Shown here: piece after piece, positions 39,259 through 49,058 of the stretch | Layout of the letters: each line of letters begins with the position of its first letter | How positions within the stretch are numbered: position 1 is the stretch's first letter | Assembly: GCA_963702795.1 (NCBI GenBank) | Contig: CAVPDY010000004.1 | Coordinates: 248,001-312,000 of the forward strand | Length of the DNA: 64,000 nt | Reading direction: 5' to 3' | Source of the DNA: Palsa-189 sp963702795 | Lineage (GTDB): Bacteria; Acidobacteriota; Terriglobia; Acidiferrales; UBA7541 | Notes under the pieces: generated by a model | Database searches by the model: none | What the model saw: only the letters and a program-made list of their open reading frames with translations | What the model was told of the DNA's origin: nothing | Position numbers and translations under genes: made by a program

Positions 39259-42209
39259 TCCCCTCGGCTCCCCGCGCCCCGCTGCAGCGCCAGTTCCAGG
39301 ACTTCGGCCAGGTGCATCGCGCGCCGCCCGGTCGCCTGCGCAATCTGCTCGCGGCAGCTAAATCCATCGGAAACAACCAGTGCTTCCGCGGACGCCTGCC
39401 TCACAGCCGGCAGCAGTACGCGCTCCCCCACCGCCTGCGAAACGGCGAATTTCTCCTTCTCGAACCCGAATGAGCCTGCCATTCCGCAGCAACCAGAATC
39501 GAGCGTCTGGAGATCCACGCCCATCTTGCGCAGCAGCGATTCCTCGTCGCCCATCTTCATTAGTGCTTTCTGATGGCAGTGCCCGTGGAGCAGCACCCTA
39601 GCAGAAATCCGCGGCGGCTGGTAGCCAGGCGCATGCCGCTCGAGAAATTCGCCGAGAAGAAACGTCTGGCTCGCCAGACGCATGGCGCGCGGGTCCTTCG
39701 GGAATAGGTTGCGCAACTCGTCGCGAAACACCGATGCGCAGCCCGGCTCGAGGACCACGATGGGCAGGCCCGAATCGACGTCGAACTCTTTCATGATGCG
39801 CTGCAAATAGTCCTTGGCCTGGGCGATCATTCCGAAATCGTAGAGCGGCCGCCCGCAGCACAAATTAGACGGGCTGAGCGATACGCGAAAGCCGGCTTGC
39901 CGCAGCACCGTGAGCGCTGCCTCACTGGTCTCCGGATGAAAGTAATTGTTAAATGTGTCCACCCAGAGCACGACTTCCGGCCCCGCACCGGCCGCACCGC
40001 TCGTTCTCTTCCCGCCCCACACGGGAACGCTCTCTTTCCTTGCGCGTCGGCGGAAGTTCGGAGAAGCCAGCCGTGGAATTTGCCGCTCCGGCGCCAGGCC
40101 CAGAGCCTTCCCTACGATTTGACGCAAGCCCGGCGCGTGCGTGCAAAAGTTCGCCAGCGCGGGCAGGCGAGATCCCAATCCAGCCCAGCGGTCGAGCATT
40201 CCAAAAACATAGGCCTGCAACGGCCGCCTTTTGTCCTCGTAATAGTGTGAAAGAAATTCCGCTTTGTAGGTCGCGATGTCCACGTTCGCCGGACATTCCG
40301 ATTTGCAAGCCTTGCACGAAAGACACAGATCGAGCGCCTGCTTCACCTGCTCGTCCTTCCACCCGTCGCGAATCACTTCGCCCTGCAGCAGCTCAAACAG
40401 CATGTGCGCCCGGCCCCGCGTGCTGTGCTGCTCCTCGAGCGTCACCATGTAGCTGGGGCACATCGAGCCGCTGTCGTGCTTGCGGCATTCGCCCAGTCCG
40501 ATGCAGCGCAGCGCGGCCTTCGCAAACGAGCCATCGTCTTCCGGAAATTGGAAATGCGTCTTGGGATCGAGAGGCTTGTAGTCCGCGCCCAGCCGCAAAT
40601 TTTCCGTGGGCAAGTACGCGTCGAGCACCTTGTGCGGATTGAGGCGATTGCCCGGATCCCAAGCGCGCTTGAATTCGCCGAACGCCTTCATCAGCTCCGG
40701 GCCAAACATCTTGGGAAGCAATGCGCCGCGCGATTGCCCGTCGCCATGCTCGCCGGAAAGCGAACCGCCATAACTCACTACCAGATCGGCGGCGCGGTCC
40801 ACGAATTCCGCGTACTTGCGAATGCCGGCCTCGCTTTGCAGATCGAAGCTGATGCGCATGTGAATGCAGCCATGTCCGTAATGGCCATAAAACGCCGTGC
40901 GGTATTTGTATTCGTCCAGCAGCCTGCGGAGGTCGCGCAGATACGCGCCCAGTTTTTCCGGCGCCACCGCGGAATCGTCCCATCCTTCCCATTCCGCCGG
41001 GGCCCCGGGGGCAAACGCGGCGGCGCGCGGACCGGACTCGCGCAAACGCCAGACGTGCCGCGCTTCGGCGGGCGTGTAGACGCGCATCGCTGGCGGCGTT
41101 TTCGATTGCGCCAGCCGCGCGCTGAGTTTCGCGGCAAGCTGCTGCGCCTCGGCGGGATCGTTCGCGCCAAACTCCACCAGCAGATAGCCTCGGCCCTCCG
41201 GCAAAAGCTCCAGGTGCGGCGCGCCTTTCCGCTTCAGGCCGTCCACGATGCTGCCCTCGAAGCCCTCCAGCCCAATCGGCCCAAATTCCAAAATCTCAGG
41301 AGCATGATCCGCCGCGTCAAAAGCGTCCGGATAAGCGACACACATCAGCACCCGGTGTTGCGGGCTGGGGATTAAGCGGACCTTGGCTTCGAGCACAATC
41401 GCGCAGGTGCCTTCGGTTCCCACCAGCGAGCGCGCCACGTGAAATCCCGCTTCGGGCAGCAGTTCGTCGAGGTTGTAGCCGGAGACTCGCCGCGGAATTC
41501 GCGGAAAGCGCGCCCGGATCAGCTCCGCATAGCGGTCGCGAATCGATCGCAGCGCGCCGTAAATTTCTCCGCGCCGCCCGCCTTGATGGACGATCGCATC
41601 CAGTTCGTTCTCCGGCGTCGCGCCCACCGTCATCTCCGTGCCGTCGTAAAGCAGAATGCGCAACTCCTCCACGTTGTCCACGGTCTTGCCGCCGAGCAGC
41701 GAATGCGTGCCGCAGGAATTGTTGCCGATCATCCCGCCGATCGTGCAGCGGCTATGCGTCGAAGGATCGGGCGCAAAAGTTAACTTGTGCTTTTCCGCGC
41801 GGTTCCGCAGCGTATCCAGCACGACTCCGGGCTGCACGCGCGCAAATCTTGCCGCCGGATCAATTTCCAGAATCTGGTTCATGTACTTGCTGAAATCGAA
41901 GATCACCGCGACGTTGCAGCATTGCCCGGCCAGGCTGGTGCCGGCGCCTCGCGGCAGCACCGGAGCTTCATACTTGCGGCAGCACGCCACGGCGGCGATC
42001 ACATCATCGGCATCGCGCGGAACCACCAGGCCAATCGGAATTTGCCGGTAGTTCGAGCCGTCGGTGGCATACAGGGCGCGGCTCCCGCGATCGAACCGCA
42101 CTTCGCCTCTCACCACCCGCTTCAGCTCGTTTTCCAGCGCGGATGCCTGCGCGAATGAATCCACCGGTTTCGCGTGGGAACTCAGCGGTAATGGAGTCAG
42201 CGCGTGCAA
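39255..42209 (-). CDS. FAD- and Fe-S-containing dehydrogenase (D-lactate/glycolate type)
   Basis: This 984-residue single-chain enzyme combines a GlcD-like FAD domain and a GlcF-like Fe-S domain. The FAD part (residues 25-500) has PRGAGTSLAGQCCNVAVIFDFSKYM, GMIGNNSCGTHSLLGGKTVDNVEEL and the C-terminal FYGHYGHGCIHMRISFDL with GGSLSGEHGDGQSRG. The Fe-S part has two 4Fe-4S motifs (CIGLGECRKHDSGSMCP and CLSCKACKSECP) and two CCG domains (NLCCGRPLYDFG and DSGCCGMAGSFGFEKEKF). Such fusions oxidise D-2-hydroxy acids such as D-lactate or glycolate and pass electrons to the respiratory chain. It overlaps the downstream FMN reductase gene. Confidence 0.92.
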   Translation of the reverse strand: MHALTPLPLSSHAKPVDSFAQASALENELKRVVRGEVRFDRGSRALYATDGSNYRQIPIGLVVPRDADDVIAAVACCRKYEAPVLPRGAGTSLAGQCCNVAVIFDFSKYMNQILEIDPAARFARVQPGVVLDTLRNRAEKHKLTFAPDPSTHSRCTIGGMIGNNSCGTHSLLGGKTVDNVEELRILLYDGTEMTVGATPENELDAIVHQGGRRGEIYGALRSIRDRYAELIRARFPRIPRRVSGYNLDELLPEAGFHVARSLVGTEGTCAIVLEAKVRLIPSPQHRVLMCVAYPDAFDAADHAPEILEFGPIGLEGFEGSIVDGLKRKGAPHLELLPEGRGYLLVEFGANDPAEAQQLAAKLSARLAQSKTPPAMRVYTPAEARHVWRLRESGPRAAAFAPGAPAEWEGWDDSAVAPEKLGAYLRDLRRLLDEYKYRTAFYGHYGHGCIHMRISFDLQSEAGIRKYAEFVDRAADLVVSYGGSLSGEHGDGQSRGALLPKMFGPELMKAFGEFKRAWDPGNRLNPHKVLDAYLPTENLRLGADYKPLDPKTHFQFPEDDGSFAKAALRCIGLGECRKHDSGSMCPSYMVTLEEQHSTRGRAHMLFELLQGEVIRDGWKDEQVKQALDLCLSCKACKSECPANVDIATYKAEFLSHYYEDKRRPLQAYVFGMLDRWAGLGSRLPALANFCTHAPGLRQIVGKALGLAPERQIPRLASPNFRRRARKESVPVWGGKRTSGAAGAGPEVVLWVDTFNNYFHPETSEAALTVLRQAGFRVSLSPSNLCCGRPLYDFGMIAQAKDYLQRIMKEFDVDSGLPIVVLEPGCASVFRDELRNLFPKDPRAMRLASQTFLLGEFLERHAPGYQPPRISARVLLHGHCHQKALMKMGDEESLLRKMGVDLQTLDSGCCGMAGSFGFEKEKFAVSQAVGERVLLPAVRQASAEALVVSDGFSCREQIAQATGRRAMHLAEVLELALQRGAGSRGE

Positions 42210-42243
42210 GGTTTTCGTGGTAGCAGGTTCTAGGGATGCGCGC

Positions 42244-43230
42244 TCAAATGCCCACGTGTTTCATCAACTCAGCGTTGTATCTCGCCCCGGCGGCCGCGCC
42301 GCGCGGCACCGTCTCATCGATGCGCGCCAGATCGGCGGCCGTGAGTTTGACGTCCAGCGCTCCCAGATTCTCATCCAGATAGAGCCGCCGCTTGGTGCCG
42401 GGAATGGGGACCATGTCCTCGCCCTGCGCCAGCACCCACGCCAGCGCAAGCTGCGCTGGAGTGCAGCGTTTTTGTCCGGCGAGCTGTCCGACGCGCTCCA
42501 CCAGTTGCAAATTCTTCTGAAAGTTCTCGCCCTGAAATCGCGGATTATTTCGCCGGACGTCGCCGGCGGGGAAATCGTCGTTCTTCTTGATCTGGCCGGT
42601 GAGAAATCCGCGGCCCAGCGGGCTGAACGGAACGAATCCGATCCCCAGTTCCCGGCACACGCCGAGAACGCCTTCCTCCGGGTCCCGCGTCCAGAGCGAA
42701 TATTCGCTTTGCAGCGCGGCGATGGGATAGATCGCGTGGGCTCGCCGGATCGTCTGCGCGCCCGCCTCCGAAAGGCCCAGGTACCGCACCTTGCCCTGCT
42801 CGATCAATCGCGCCATCGCGCCCACCGTCTCCTCGATGGGAACGTCCGGATCCACCCGGTGCTGGTAATAGAGATCGATCGTCGAAACGCGCAGCCGCTT
42901 CAGGCTGGCCTCGCAGGCCTGCTGCACATATTCCGGCTTGCCATTCGGCTTCAAGAGCGTCCGGTCTGCCGCCCGCACAACTCCGAACTTCGTCGCAACA
43001 ACTACCTCGTTGCGTCGCTTGGCAATCGCCCGGCCGACCAGCTCTTCGTTCTGCCCAGCCCCATACACGTCCGCGGTGTCCAGAAACGTGATGCCCCGGT
43101 CAATCGCGTGATGAATCGTAGCGATCGATTCCGTGTCTTCGGGCGTGCCGTAGGACTGTGACATGCCCATGCAGCCAAGTCCCAGGGCCGAAACGACCAG
43201 CGAGCTCTTTCCTAACCGGCGATATTGCAT
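42244..43230 (-). CDS. Aldo/keto reductase
   Basis: This 328-residue cytoplasmic TIM-barrel NADPH-dependent oxidoreductase has the signature GITFLDTADVYGAGQNEELVGRAI with the catalytic Asp and Tyr, catalytic Lys in VVVATKFG, catalytic His in DLYYQHRVDPDVPIEETV, and the cofactor-binding end MVPIPGTKRRLYLDENLGAL. It resembles the AKR11-13 group (YajO/IolS-like). The substrate is unknown. It lies 34 bases upstream of the FAD/Fe-S dehydrogenase on the same strand and is probably co-transcribed with it. Confidence 0.93.
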   Translation of the reverse strand: MQYRRLGKSSLVVSALGLGCMGMSQSYGTPEDTESIATIHHAIDRGITFLDTADVYGAGQNEELVGRAIAKRRNEVVVATKFGVVRAADRTLLKPNGKPEYVQQACEASLKRLRVSTIDLYYQHRVDPDVPIEETVGAMARLIEQGKVRYLGLSEAGAQTIRRAHAIYPIAALQSEYSLWTRDPEEGVLGVCRELGIGFVPFSPLGRGFLTGQIKKNDDFPAGDVRRNNPRFQGENFQKNLQLVERVGQLAGQKRCTPAQLALAWVLAQGEDMVPIPGTKRRLYLDENLGALDVKLTAADLARIDETVPRGAAAGARYNAELMKHVGI

Positions 43231-43312
43231 GACGTGCTCCTCTTACTCCTCTTACGAATCTCTGGCGCACCGATATTTTCGCTCGCCTCAGCGAACGAAG
43301 CTAGCGCCATCC

Positions 43313-45630
43313 TCACGGGAAATCGAAACGCAAGCCCGCGCGCGCAAGGATCGGCGGCCCCAAATCGGTGATCGGCGTTCGCGCGATGTCGTAGCGATCG
43401 CCGAACAGATTCGACGCCGCAACGAACACACTCGTGCCGCGCACGCAACCGCCGCGACACTTCGCCATCCACCGTGAACGCCCGCCCCAGCGGAAACAGG
43501 TTTGCCGCGTCGTCGAATTGATTGCCAACCAGCCGCGTCTGGACTCCCGCGGTCCATTTCGGGTTGGCCCAGCTGAATTGAGCGTTGAACCCATTCAAGC
43601 GGCACCTGCGGCACCCGCAAGCCAACCAGACGCGGTTGCGCGGGCGCGCTGAGAACCGTGCTGTCGGTCAAAATATATTCGCCGGAAAGTCGCATACCTC
43701 TGGGCAGCCGCCATTCGGCGGAAAGCTCCGCTCCGCGAGCGCGCGCCACGCCAAGATTTTGCCGTTGCTCGCGTGATCAACGTGCAGGTCGTCGGATTCG
43801 GAGACGCAGACGGCCGGCGTATAGCTGATCGGGACATTCGTCACCGGGTTCGCGATGTCGCTCCAAAAGAAATTCCCGCGGATCGTCACCCGTTCGCCCC
43901 ATTCCTGCAGACTGACTCCAGCCTCGCCGCCCGTGAGAATCTCGGCCACGAGGTTGGGATTCGCATTCGTCAGCGTATTCCCACCCGAAAATTGCGGTAC
44001 AACTCATTCAGCGTGGGCGCGTCGAAAAGCTTGGTAAACCGAAGCGCTGGCGCTGACGCCGTGCCCGAACGTGTGAAGCAGCGAAACGCGAGGGCTGAAG
44101 GCCGTCTGCGAGCGGTTGGCGAAATCGGTCACGGTCAGCGGACCGCTGGGCAGCGGAAAGCTGTTCGCATAGCCGCGGCTGTTCAGCCACGTGTCCACGC
44201 GCCCGCCGAAGGTCAGCACCCAGGTCCGTGCGAGCTGCACCGCGTCCTGCCCGAAATACCCGATGATCCACTGCCGCCCGCCGGAGTCCACATCCGCTTT
44301 CGGCGCCACCGCCGTAAACGTCGTCTCGGCGCTGTGCCCTTCCACATCCCGCCCTTCGATTCCGGCGGTCACCGCCTGTCTCCCGAAACTGCGGCGCCAC
44401 TGGCCCGCGAAGCCCACCTGCTGCGAAGGGCTGCGCTGCCGGTCGGTCAAAAATTCCGAATTACGATTCGCCGCCACCGACGAAAAGTTCTGGTTGAACA
44501 CTTCCGACGAGCCATACACTCGCGCCGAAAACGCTCCCGCTCGCGCATTGCTCCAGTCCCAGCCCACGTCGATCGAAGGCATGCTCGTGTTGTTGGTTTG
44601 TATCGGCGTGCCGTTGTCGCGGCTCTCGCCCAACAAATTGCCGCGCACAAATACCATTCCCTGTTCGCCCAGCTTCCGCGATACCGTAAGCGACCCCGTC
44701 AGATCGCTCGTTCCCGCCGGAGCGTCCACGATGCCTCGCTGGCCTTCCGGCACGAGAACATAACCCAGCGTGTGCAGCGCCTGGCCCGTCGCGGAAATTG
44801 CCCATTTGCCGAGCAGCGCGCCCGCGTCAAACGAGAGATCGGGCGTGCTCTCGTTTCCATACGACATCTCGACGCTGGCAAACGAATTGCTCACCGGCCG
44901 GCTCTGGATGTTCACGACCCCGCCCAGCGCGCCTCCGCCGTACATGTCAGACGCCCCGCCGTTGATCACCTGGACGCTCTCAATGCTCTCGCGCGGCACT
45001 TGCGTCCAGTAGACCCAGCCCCCGAACGGGTCGTTGATCGGTATCCCGTCGAGCAACACGGCCGCGCGGCTCGCCCCGTTCGAGCCCACACCACGCAGCG
45101 ACACGCCTTGCGACGTAGGATTGGCAAACAAGCTCCCCGAACGCCGGAACAGCGTCGAATCCCGGCGCCTGCCGCAGAGCATCGTCCAGCGACAAACTGC
45201 CCGCCGTCTGTACGTCCTGGCGGGAAACCACGAACTGGCTGCTGGGCTCGGCCGGCACGCGATCGGTTCCCGCCGCCGACACCACAATTCGCTCATCGCC
45301 CGAAGCAGGAGCGAGCCGCACGTCGAGGTGATCGCCAGTCGAGTCGGCGCCAACATCGAGCATTGCCGTCGCAAAGCCCGGATAACTCACAAAAAGCGTG
45401 CCGCCCCCGGTCACGTCCGCAATCGTAAAGCTCCCCTGCGCGTCGCTCGCCGCCAGCCTCGTCTCCCCGGACGCCGATTGAAACTCGATCCTCGCCCCTT
45501 GAACGGGCAAACCCGACGAATCGACGACCGTACCCTGTAAAGTGCGGGCTTGCTGCGCCGCAGCGCCTCCCGCCGTCGCCACAATCAGCAGCAGCCAAAT
45601 CACGGATGCGAATGCGCCGCGCGCCCTCAT
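43313..45630 (-). CDS. TonB-dependent receptor with carboxypeptidase-regulatory domain (several frameshifts)
   Basis: This is a receptor of about 770 residues. It has a signal peptide (FASVIWLLLIVATAGGAAA), a regulatory beta-sandwich (TLQGTVVDSSGLPVQGARIEF), a plug (SLSLDDALRQAPGF, then SQGVSLRGVGSNGASRAAVLLDGIPINDPFGGWVYW) and a barrel ending SNLFGDRYDIARTPITDLGPP and LARAGLRFDFP. The plug and short regulatory domain resemble siderophore/cobalamin-type receptors more than the Oar type at 27932. Shifts are needed near 45165, near 44010-44030 and at least once between 43600 and 43900. Its start overlaps the stop of the upstream CMD-like gene by four bases, so they are coupled. Truth of the breaks is uncertain. 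Confidence 0.82.
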
Positions 45631-46076
45631 TTCGGCGACTTCCTCCCCTTCTGCCCGTCGATCTCGTCAAACACTTCCTTGGCGACGCGAAACGCATCGA
45701 CCGCGGCCGGCGCTCCCGCATACACGCCCACCTGCAGAAACACCTCGGCGATCTCCTCGCGCGTGACGCCGTTACGCAGCGCCGCGCCAACGTGCATTTT
45801 GATTTCATGTGGCCGGTTCAGCGCCGCCAGCATCGCCAGATTCAGCATACTGCGCGTCTTGCGCGGCAACCCCGGCCGCGTCCACACCCCGCCCCAGCAC
45901 CACTCGGTCACAAAATCCTGCAGCTCGCCGGTAAACGAATCCGCCGACGCGATCGCGCGATCCACATAATCCGCGCCAAGCACCTCGCGCCGCACCGCCA
46001 GCCCTTCTTCATACGTCTTCTTGCTTTTCACGATTCCCCCCGCGACCCCGAAAATCATCTCCGGCGGCCGCATCAT
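45627..46076 (-). CDS. Carboxymuconolactone decarboxylase-like (AhpD-fold) protein
   Basis: This is a protein of about 149 residues. YEEGLAVRREVLGADYVDRA, then FVTEWCWGGVWTRPGLPRKTRSMLNLAMLAALNRPHEIKMHV and GVTREEIAEVFLQVGVYAGAPAAVDAFRVAKEVF, match the PcaC/CMD family. The cysteine pair of AhpD peroxidases is absent, so a decarboxylase-type or unrelated role is likelier. In PcaC the reaction is 4-carboxymuconolactone to beta-ketoadipate enol-lactone (ortho pathway), but no other ortho-pathway gene is near. The start is uncertain: the frame is open to 46451 but overlaps the divergent oxidoreductase; ATG 46076 or 46058 are reasonable. It is coupled to the TonB receptor downstream. Confidence 0.85.
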   Translation of the reverse strand: MMRPPEMIFGVAGGIVKSKKTYEEGLAVRREVLGADYVDRAIASADSFTGELQDFVTEWCWGGVWTRPGLPRKTRSMLNLAMLAALNRPHEIKMHVGAALRNGVTREEIAEVFLQVGVYAGAPAAVDAFRVAKEVFDEIDGQKGRKSPK

Positions 46077-46191
46077 ACCAAAGGAATTTTCAAATGCACC
46101 GCATCCTGAGCGACACCCCGCCTTGAAGCGGCAAAACCGCTCATGTAAAATGCCCACTCCAAGCCTTGGCACGCCGCGCAAAGTCGATCGC

Positions 46192-47100
46192 ATGACCGCA
46201 AAACCCATCCAGCGCATCGCCCTCATCGGCTTCGGAGAAGCGGGCGGCATTCTCGGCAACGACCTCGCCAAGGCCGGCGCCGAAGTCACCATCTTCGACA
46301 TCCTGCTGCGCGCCGAACCCTCCCGCTCCGCCATGCTCGCCAAAGCAAAAGCCGCCAGCGTGCGCGCCTGCGAAACTCTCCTCGACGCCGTGCGCGACGT
46401 CGATCTGATGATTTCAGCCGTCACCTGCTCAGCCGCCCTCGACGTCGCCAAGGAATCCGCCGCCGCCCTGCGCTCCGGCCAGATTCACCTGGACATCAAT
46501 TCCGTCTCGCCCGACGCCAAGCGCGAAATGGCCGCCTGCGTCGAGCACTCCGGCGGCGCCTTCGTCGAAGCCGCCGTCATGGCGCCCGTGCCGCCGCAAC
46601 GCCTCCGGGTGCCCATGCTTCTCGGCGGCCAGCGCGCCGCCGAATTAGCTCCGCGCCTGCAAGCCCTCGGCATGGACGCCAAAGCCGTCAGCGAAAAAAT
46701 CGGCGTCGCCTCCGCCATCAAGATGTGCCGCAGCGTCATCGTCAAAGGCCTCGAAGCCCTCGCCCTCGAATCCATGTTCGCCGCGCGCCATTACGGCGCC
46801 GAAGACGCCGTCCTGGCCTCGCTCGCCGCCAGCTATCCCGGCATGGGCTGGGACGCAAAGCTTCCCGACTACCTCATCAGCCGCGTGGCCGAGCACGGCA
46901 AGCGCCGCGCCGCCGAGATGCGCGAGGTCGCCGAAACCCTCGCCTCCGCCGGAGTCGATCCGCTGATGGCGTCGGCCGCGGCTGATCGCCAGGACGCGCT
47001 CGTGCGTGAAATGGCGGAGCACGGCATCAAGTTCGACGCCTCCAAGCCATTCTCCTGGCGCGAACTCGCCGACGCCCTCGCCAAAGTAGGCACCCCGTGA
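46192..47100 (+). CDS. NAD(P)-dependent oxidoreductase with DUF1932-type C-terminal domain
   Basis: This 302-residue protein has an N-terminal Rossmann fold (IQRIALIGFGEAGGILGNDLAKAGAEVTIFDI) of the 6-phosphogluconate/3-hydroxyisobutyrate dehydrogenase type. The segments GQIHLDINSVSPDAKREM and GAFVEAAVMAPVPPQRLRVPMLLGG are typical of that superfamily, and a helical C-terminal domain follows (KMCRSVIVKGLEALALESMFAARHYGAED; DUF1932-like). It would oxidise or reduce a beta-hydroxy acid; the substrate is unknown. Start ATG 46192 is used because the Rossmann fold begins directly after it. It is divergent from the CMD-like gene with about 115 bases between, suggesting shared control. Confidence 0.88.
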   Translation: MTAKPIQRIALIGFGEAGGILGNDLAKAGAEVTIFDILLRAEPSRSAMLAKAKAASVRACETLLDAVRDVDLMISAVTCSAALDVAKESAAALRSGQIHLDINSVSPDAKREMAACVEHSGGAFVEAAVMAPVPPQRLRVPMLLGGQRAAELAPRLQALGMDAKAVSEKIGVASAIKMCRSVIVKGLEALALESMFAARHYGAEDAVLASLAASYPGMGWDAKLPDYLISRVAEHGKRRAAEMREVAETLASAGVDPLMASAAADRQDALVREMAEHGIKFDASKPFSWRELADALAKVGTP

Positions 47101-47175
47101 CACGCTCCTAAAGCGAACCACCTCGCGTATGCTAGTGCGCGCCTGGGCGTTGCTTCCCCGAAAGGAATCGGCGAA

Positions 47176-48354
47176 ATGTCCCTGAGCACGAAACGCCAAA
47201 AAGCCCGCAGCAAAATCGCAGCCACCGGCGCACTCCTCGCCATCGCCGCGTCGATCTCTTGTCTTCCCTCCGCCCGCGCCCAATCCGCTCCGCCTAAATT
47301 CGAAGTTGACCCCACCTGGCCCGAGCCCCTGCCCGGCCGCTGGGTCACCGGCGAAATCGGCGGTGTCTGCGTCGACACCCAAGATCACATCTTCGTCTTG
47401 CAGCGCGTAAGCGACGTCGGCGGCATGGACAATCACCTCGAAGGTCTGACCGACGACGAACTCAACGCCGGCGAAGCCGCCCCTCCGGTGATGGAATTCG
47501 ACCCGCAGGGCAACGTGGTAAATTCCTGGGGCGACGCCAAACTCCTCCCGAAGGATCTCCACGGCTGCGCCATCGATCGCGAAGGCCACGTCTGGCTCGA
47601 CGGCTCCGAGGACGGCGTCGTCCAGGAATATTCGCACGACGGCAAAAAGCTTCTCCTGCAGATCGGCAAGCGCGGCGTCTTCGATTCCTCGGACGGCACG
47701 GTCATGGGCGCGCCCCTCAACGCGAGCACATCCCAGTTCTTCCGCGTCTCCGAGATCGCCTTCGATCCGCACAATGGCGACGTCTACGTAGCCGACGGCC
47801 ACGCCAAAGGAAAGGGCAACAACAATTTCCGCATCGTCGTCTACGATCGCGACGGCCATTACCTGCGCCAGTGGAAGCTCCACCGCTCCCCCGACGAAAC
47901 CGCCACGGCCGCGCCCGCCACTCCCCATTGCGTCCGCGTCGCCAACGACGGCCAAGTCTATGTCTGCGACCGTTGGATGAACCGCCTCCAGGTCTACGAC
48001 ACCATGGGCAATTTCCAGAAAAATATACCCTTCGCCTTCAAGGTCTGGACGCCCGTTCCCCCCGGCAGCGCCTCCCGGCGCGACGCGCAATTGGTAGGCT
48101 CCGCCTCCTCCGTCGAATTTTCTCCCGACAAAGACCAGAAGTACATGTACGTCATCAACGAAATCGATGAGCAAGTCAGCGTCGTGGACCGCGCCACCGG
48201 CCGCGTCCTCGACAGCTTCGGCCGCCCCGGCCACCAGATCGGCGAATTCATGCACGCCCACACCATGGCCGTCGACTCTAAGGGCAACATCTACGTAGGC
48301 GAGTCCGTAGAAGGCCGCCGCGTGCAAAAATTCCGAATGGCCACCGGCAAATAA
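47176..48354 (+). CDS. Secreted NHL-repeat (propeller) protein 2
   Basis: This 392-residue protein has a signal peptide (IAATGALLAIAASISCLPSARA). Propeller blades are visible: GVCVDTQDHIFVLQRV, GCAIDREGHVWLDGSEDG, EIAFDPHNGDVYVADGHA, CVRVANDGQVYVCDRWMNRLQVY and TMAVDSKGNIYVGESVEGRRVQKF. It is closest to NHL protein 1 (19319). Function is unknown; such proteins are often listed as 6-bladed propellers or peptidylglycine-lyase-like. It lies 75 bases after the oxidoreductase, with GAAAGG upstream of its start. Confidence 0.83.
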   Translation: MSLSTKRQKARSKIAATGALLAIAASISCLPSARAQSAPPKFEVDPTWPEPLPGRWVTGEIGGVCVDTQDHIFVLQRVSDVGGMDNHLEGLTDDELNAGEAAPPVMEFDPQGNVVNSWGDAKLLPKDLHGCAIDREGHVWLDGSEDGVVQEYSHDGKKLLLQIGKRGVFDSSDGTVMGAPLNASTSQFFRVSEIAFDPHNGDVYVADGHAKGKGNNNFRIVVYDRDGHYLRQWKLHRSPDETATAAPATPHCVRVANDGQVYVCDRWMNRLQVYDTMGNFQKNIPFAFKVWTPVPPGSASRRDAQLVGSASSVEFSPDKDQKYMYVINEIDEQVSVVDRATGRVLDSFGRPGHQIGEFMHAHTMAVDSKGNIYVGESVEGRRVQKFRMATGK

Positions 48355-48371
48355 GGACGGCTCGGCGGGGC

Positions 48372-48400
48372 TTGACGCGTGTAACCTGAGTAGTTACACT
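48372..48400 (+). promoter_or_regulatory. higBA promoter with overlapping operator
   Basis: TTGACG (48372-48377), 17 bases, then TACACT (48395-48400). Between and over the -10 lies a perfect inverted repeat, GTGTAAC-7-GTTACAC (48379-48399), well placed for autorepression by the HigA antitoxin. Confidence 0.6.
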
Positions 48401-48408
48401 ATACGCCA

Positions 48409-48687
48409 GTGATAGTTCGGTTTCGTCACAAGGGGCTGGAGCGGCTTTTTGCCTCGGGCGACACGCGAGGAGTGAACGCTCAGCACGCCAAACGTTTGCG
48501 CCGCTTGTTGGCGGCGCTTTCGACCGCCACCGGCCCGCTGAATATGAACATTGCCGGGTATCAACTGCATCCGCTCGGAGGCGAGCGCAAGGGCCAGTGG
48601 GCGGTTTCGGTATCAGGCAATTGGCGGCTGGTGTTTCGCTTCGATGGCGAAAATGCGACCGACGTGGATTTGGTCGATTACCACTAG
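48409..48687 (+). CDS. higB: HigB-type RelE/ParE-fold toxin
   Basis: This 92-residue protein starts at GTG. The sequence RFRHKGLERLFASGDTRGVNAQHAKRLRRLLAALSTA, then LHPLGGERKGQWAVSVSGNWRLVFRFDGENATDVDLVDYH, is typical of HigB (RelE superfamily) toxins, which cleave mRNA on the ribosome. The conserved basic residues and the NWRLVFRF strand are present, so it looks functional. It is followed 18 bases later by higA, the toxin-first order characteristic of higBA. Confidence 0.92.
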   Translation: MIVRFRHKGLERLFASGDTRGVNAQHAKRLRRLLAALSTATGPLNMNIAGYQLHPLGGERKGQWAVSVSGNWRLVFRFDGENATDVDLVDYH

Positions 48688-48705
48688 CGACAGGAGAACG
48701 AACAA

Positions 48706-49002
48706 ATGGATATGTACGATCCCCCGCACCCCGGCGAGATCGTCCGGGAGGACTGCCTTAAGGCGCTCGACCTAACCGTAACCGAGGCGGCGAAGGGCTT
48801 GGGCGTCACACGCAAGACTCTCTCGTCGATTCTCAACGGCCGCTCCGGCATCACGGCGGAAATGGCGCTGCGGCTGTCCAAGGCGTTCGGCAGCACGCCA
48901 GAGCACTGGTTGCAGATGCAGCTTGCCTACGATCTCTGGCAAGCAAAGCGCCGCGCCAAGAAGTTGCACGTCAAGCAGTTCTTCGCCACGGCGGCAGGCT
49001 AA
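48706..49002 (+). CDS. higA: HigA-type antitoxin
   Basis: This 98-residue protein has an XRE-type helix-turn-helix (TVTEAAKGLGVTRKTLSSILNGRSGITAEMALRLSKAFGS) flanked by the HigA hallmark start PPHPGEIVREDCLKALDL and end WLQMQLAYDLWQAKR. It neutralises HigB and should repress the operon through the inverted repeat at 48379-48399. AGGAG lies about ten bases before ATG 48706; ATG 48712 would be better spaced by a few bases less likely. Confidence 0.93.
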   Translation: MDMYDPPHPGEIVREDCLKALDLTVTEAAKGLGVTRKTLSSILNGRSGITAEMALRLSKAFGSTPEHWLQMQLAYDLWQAKRRAKKLHVKQFFATAAG

Positions 49003-49058
49003 GAAACGGCCTATCGGTTGTTACGCACGATCTGTGGACCGCAAGGAGATGCAATTCA

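Noticed and set aside
46645..48327. Minus-strand open frame of 560 codons
   Set aside because: It lies opposite the oxidoreductase and NHL protein 2, which have clear signal peptide and domains; the antisense product is repetitive Gly/Asp/Val-rich sequence.
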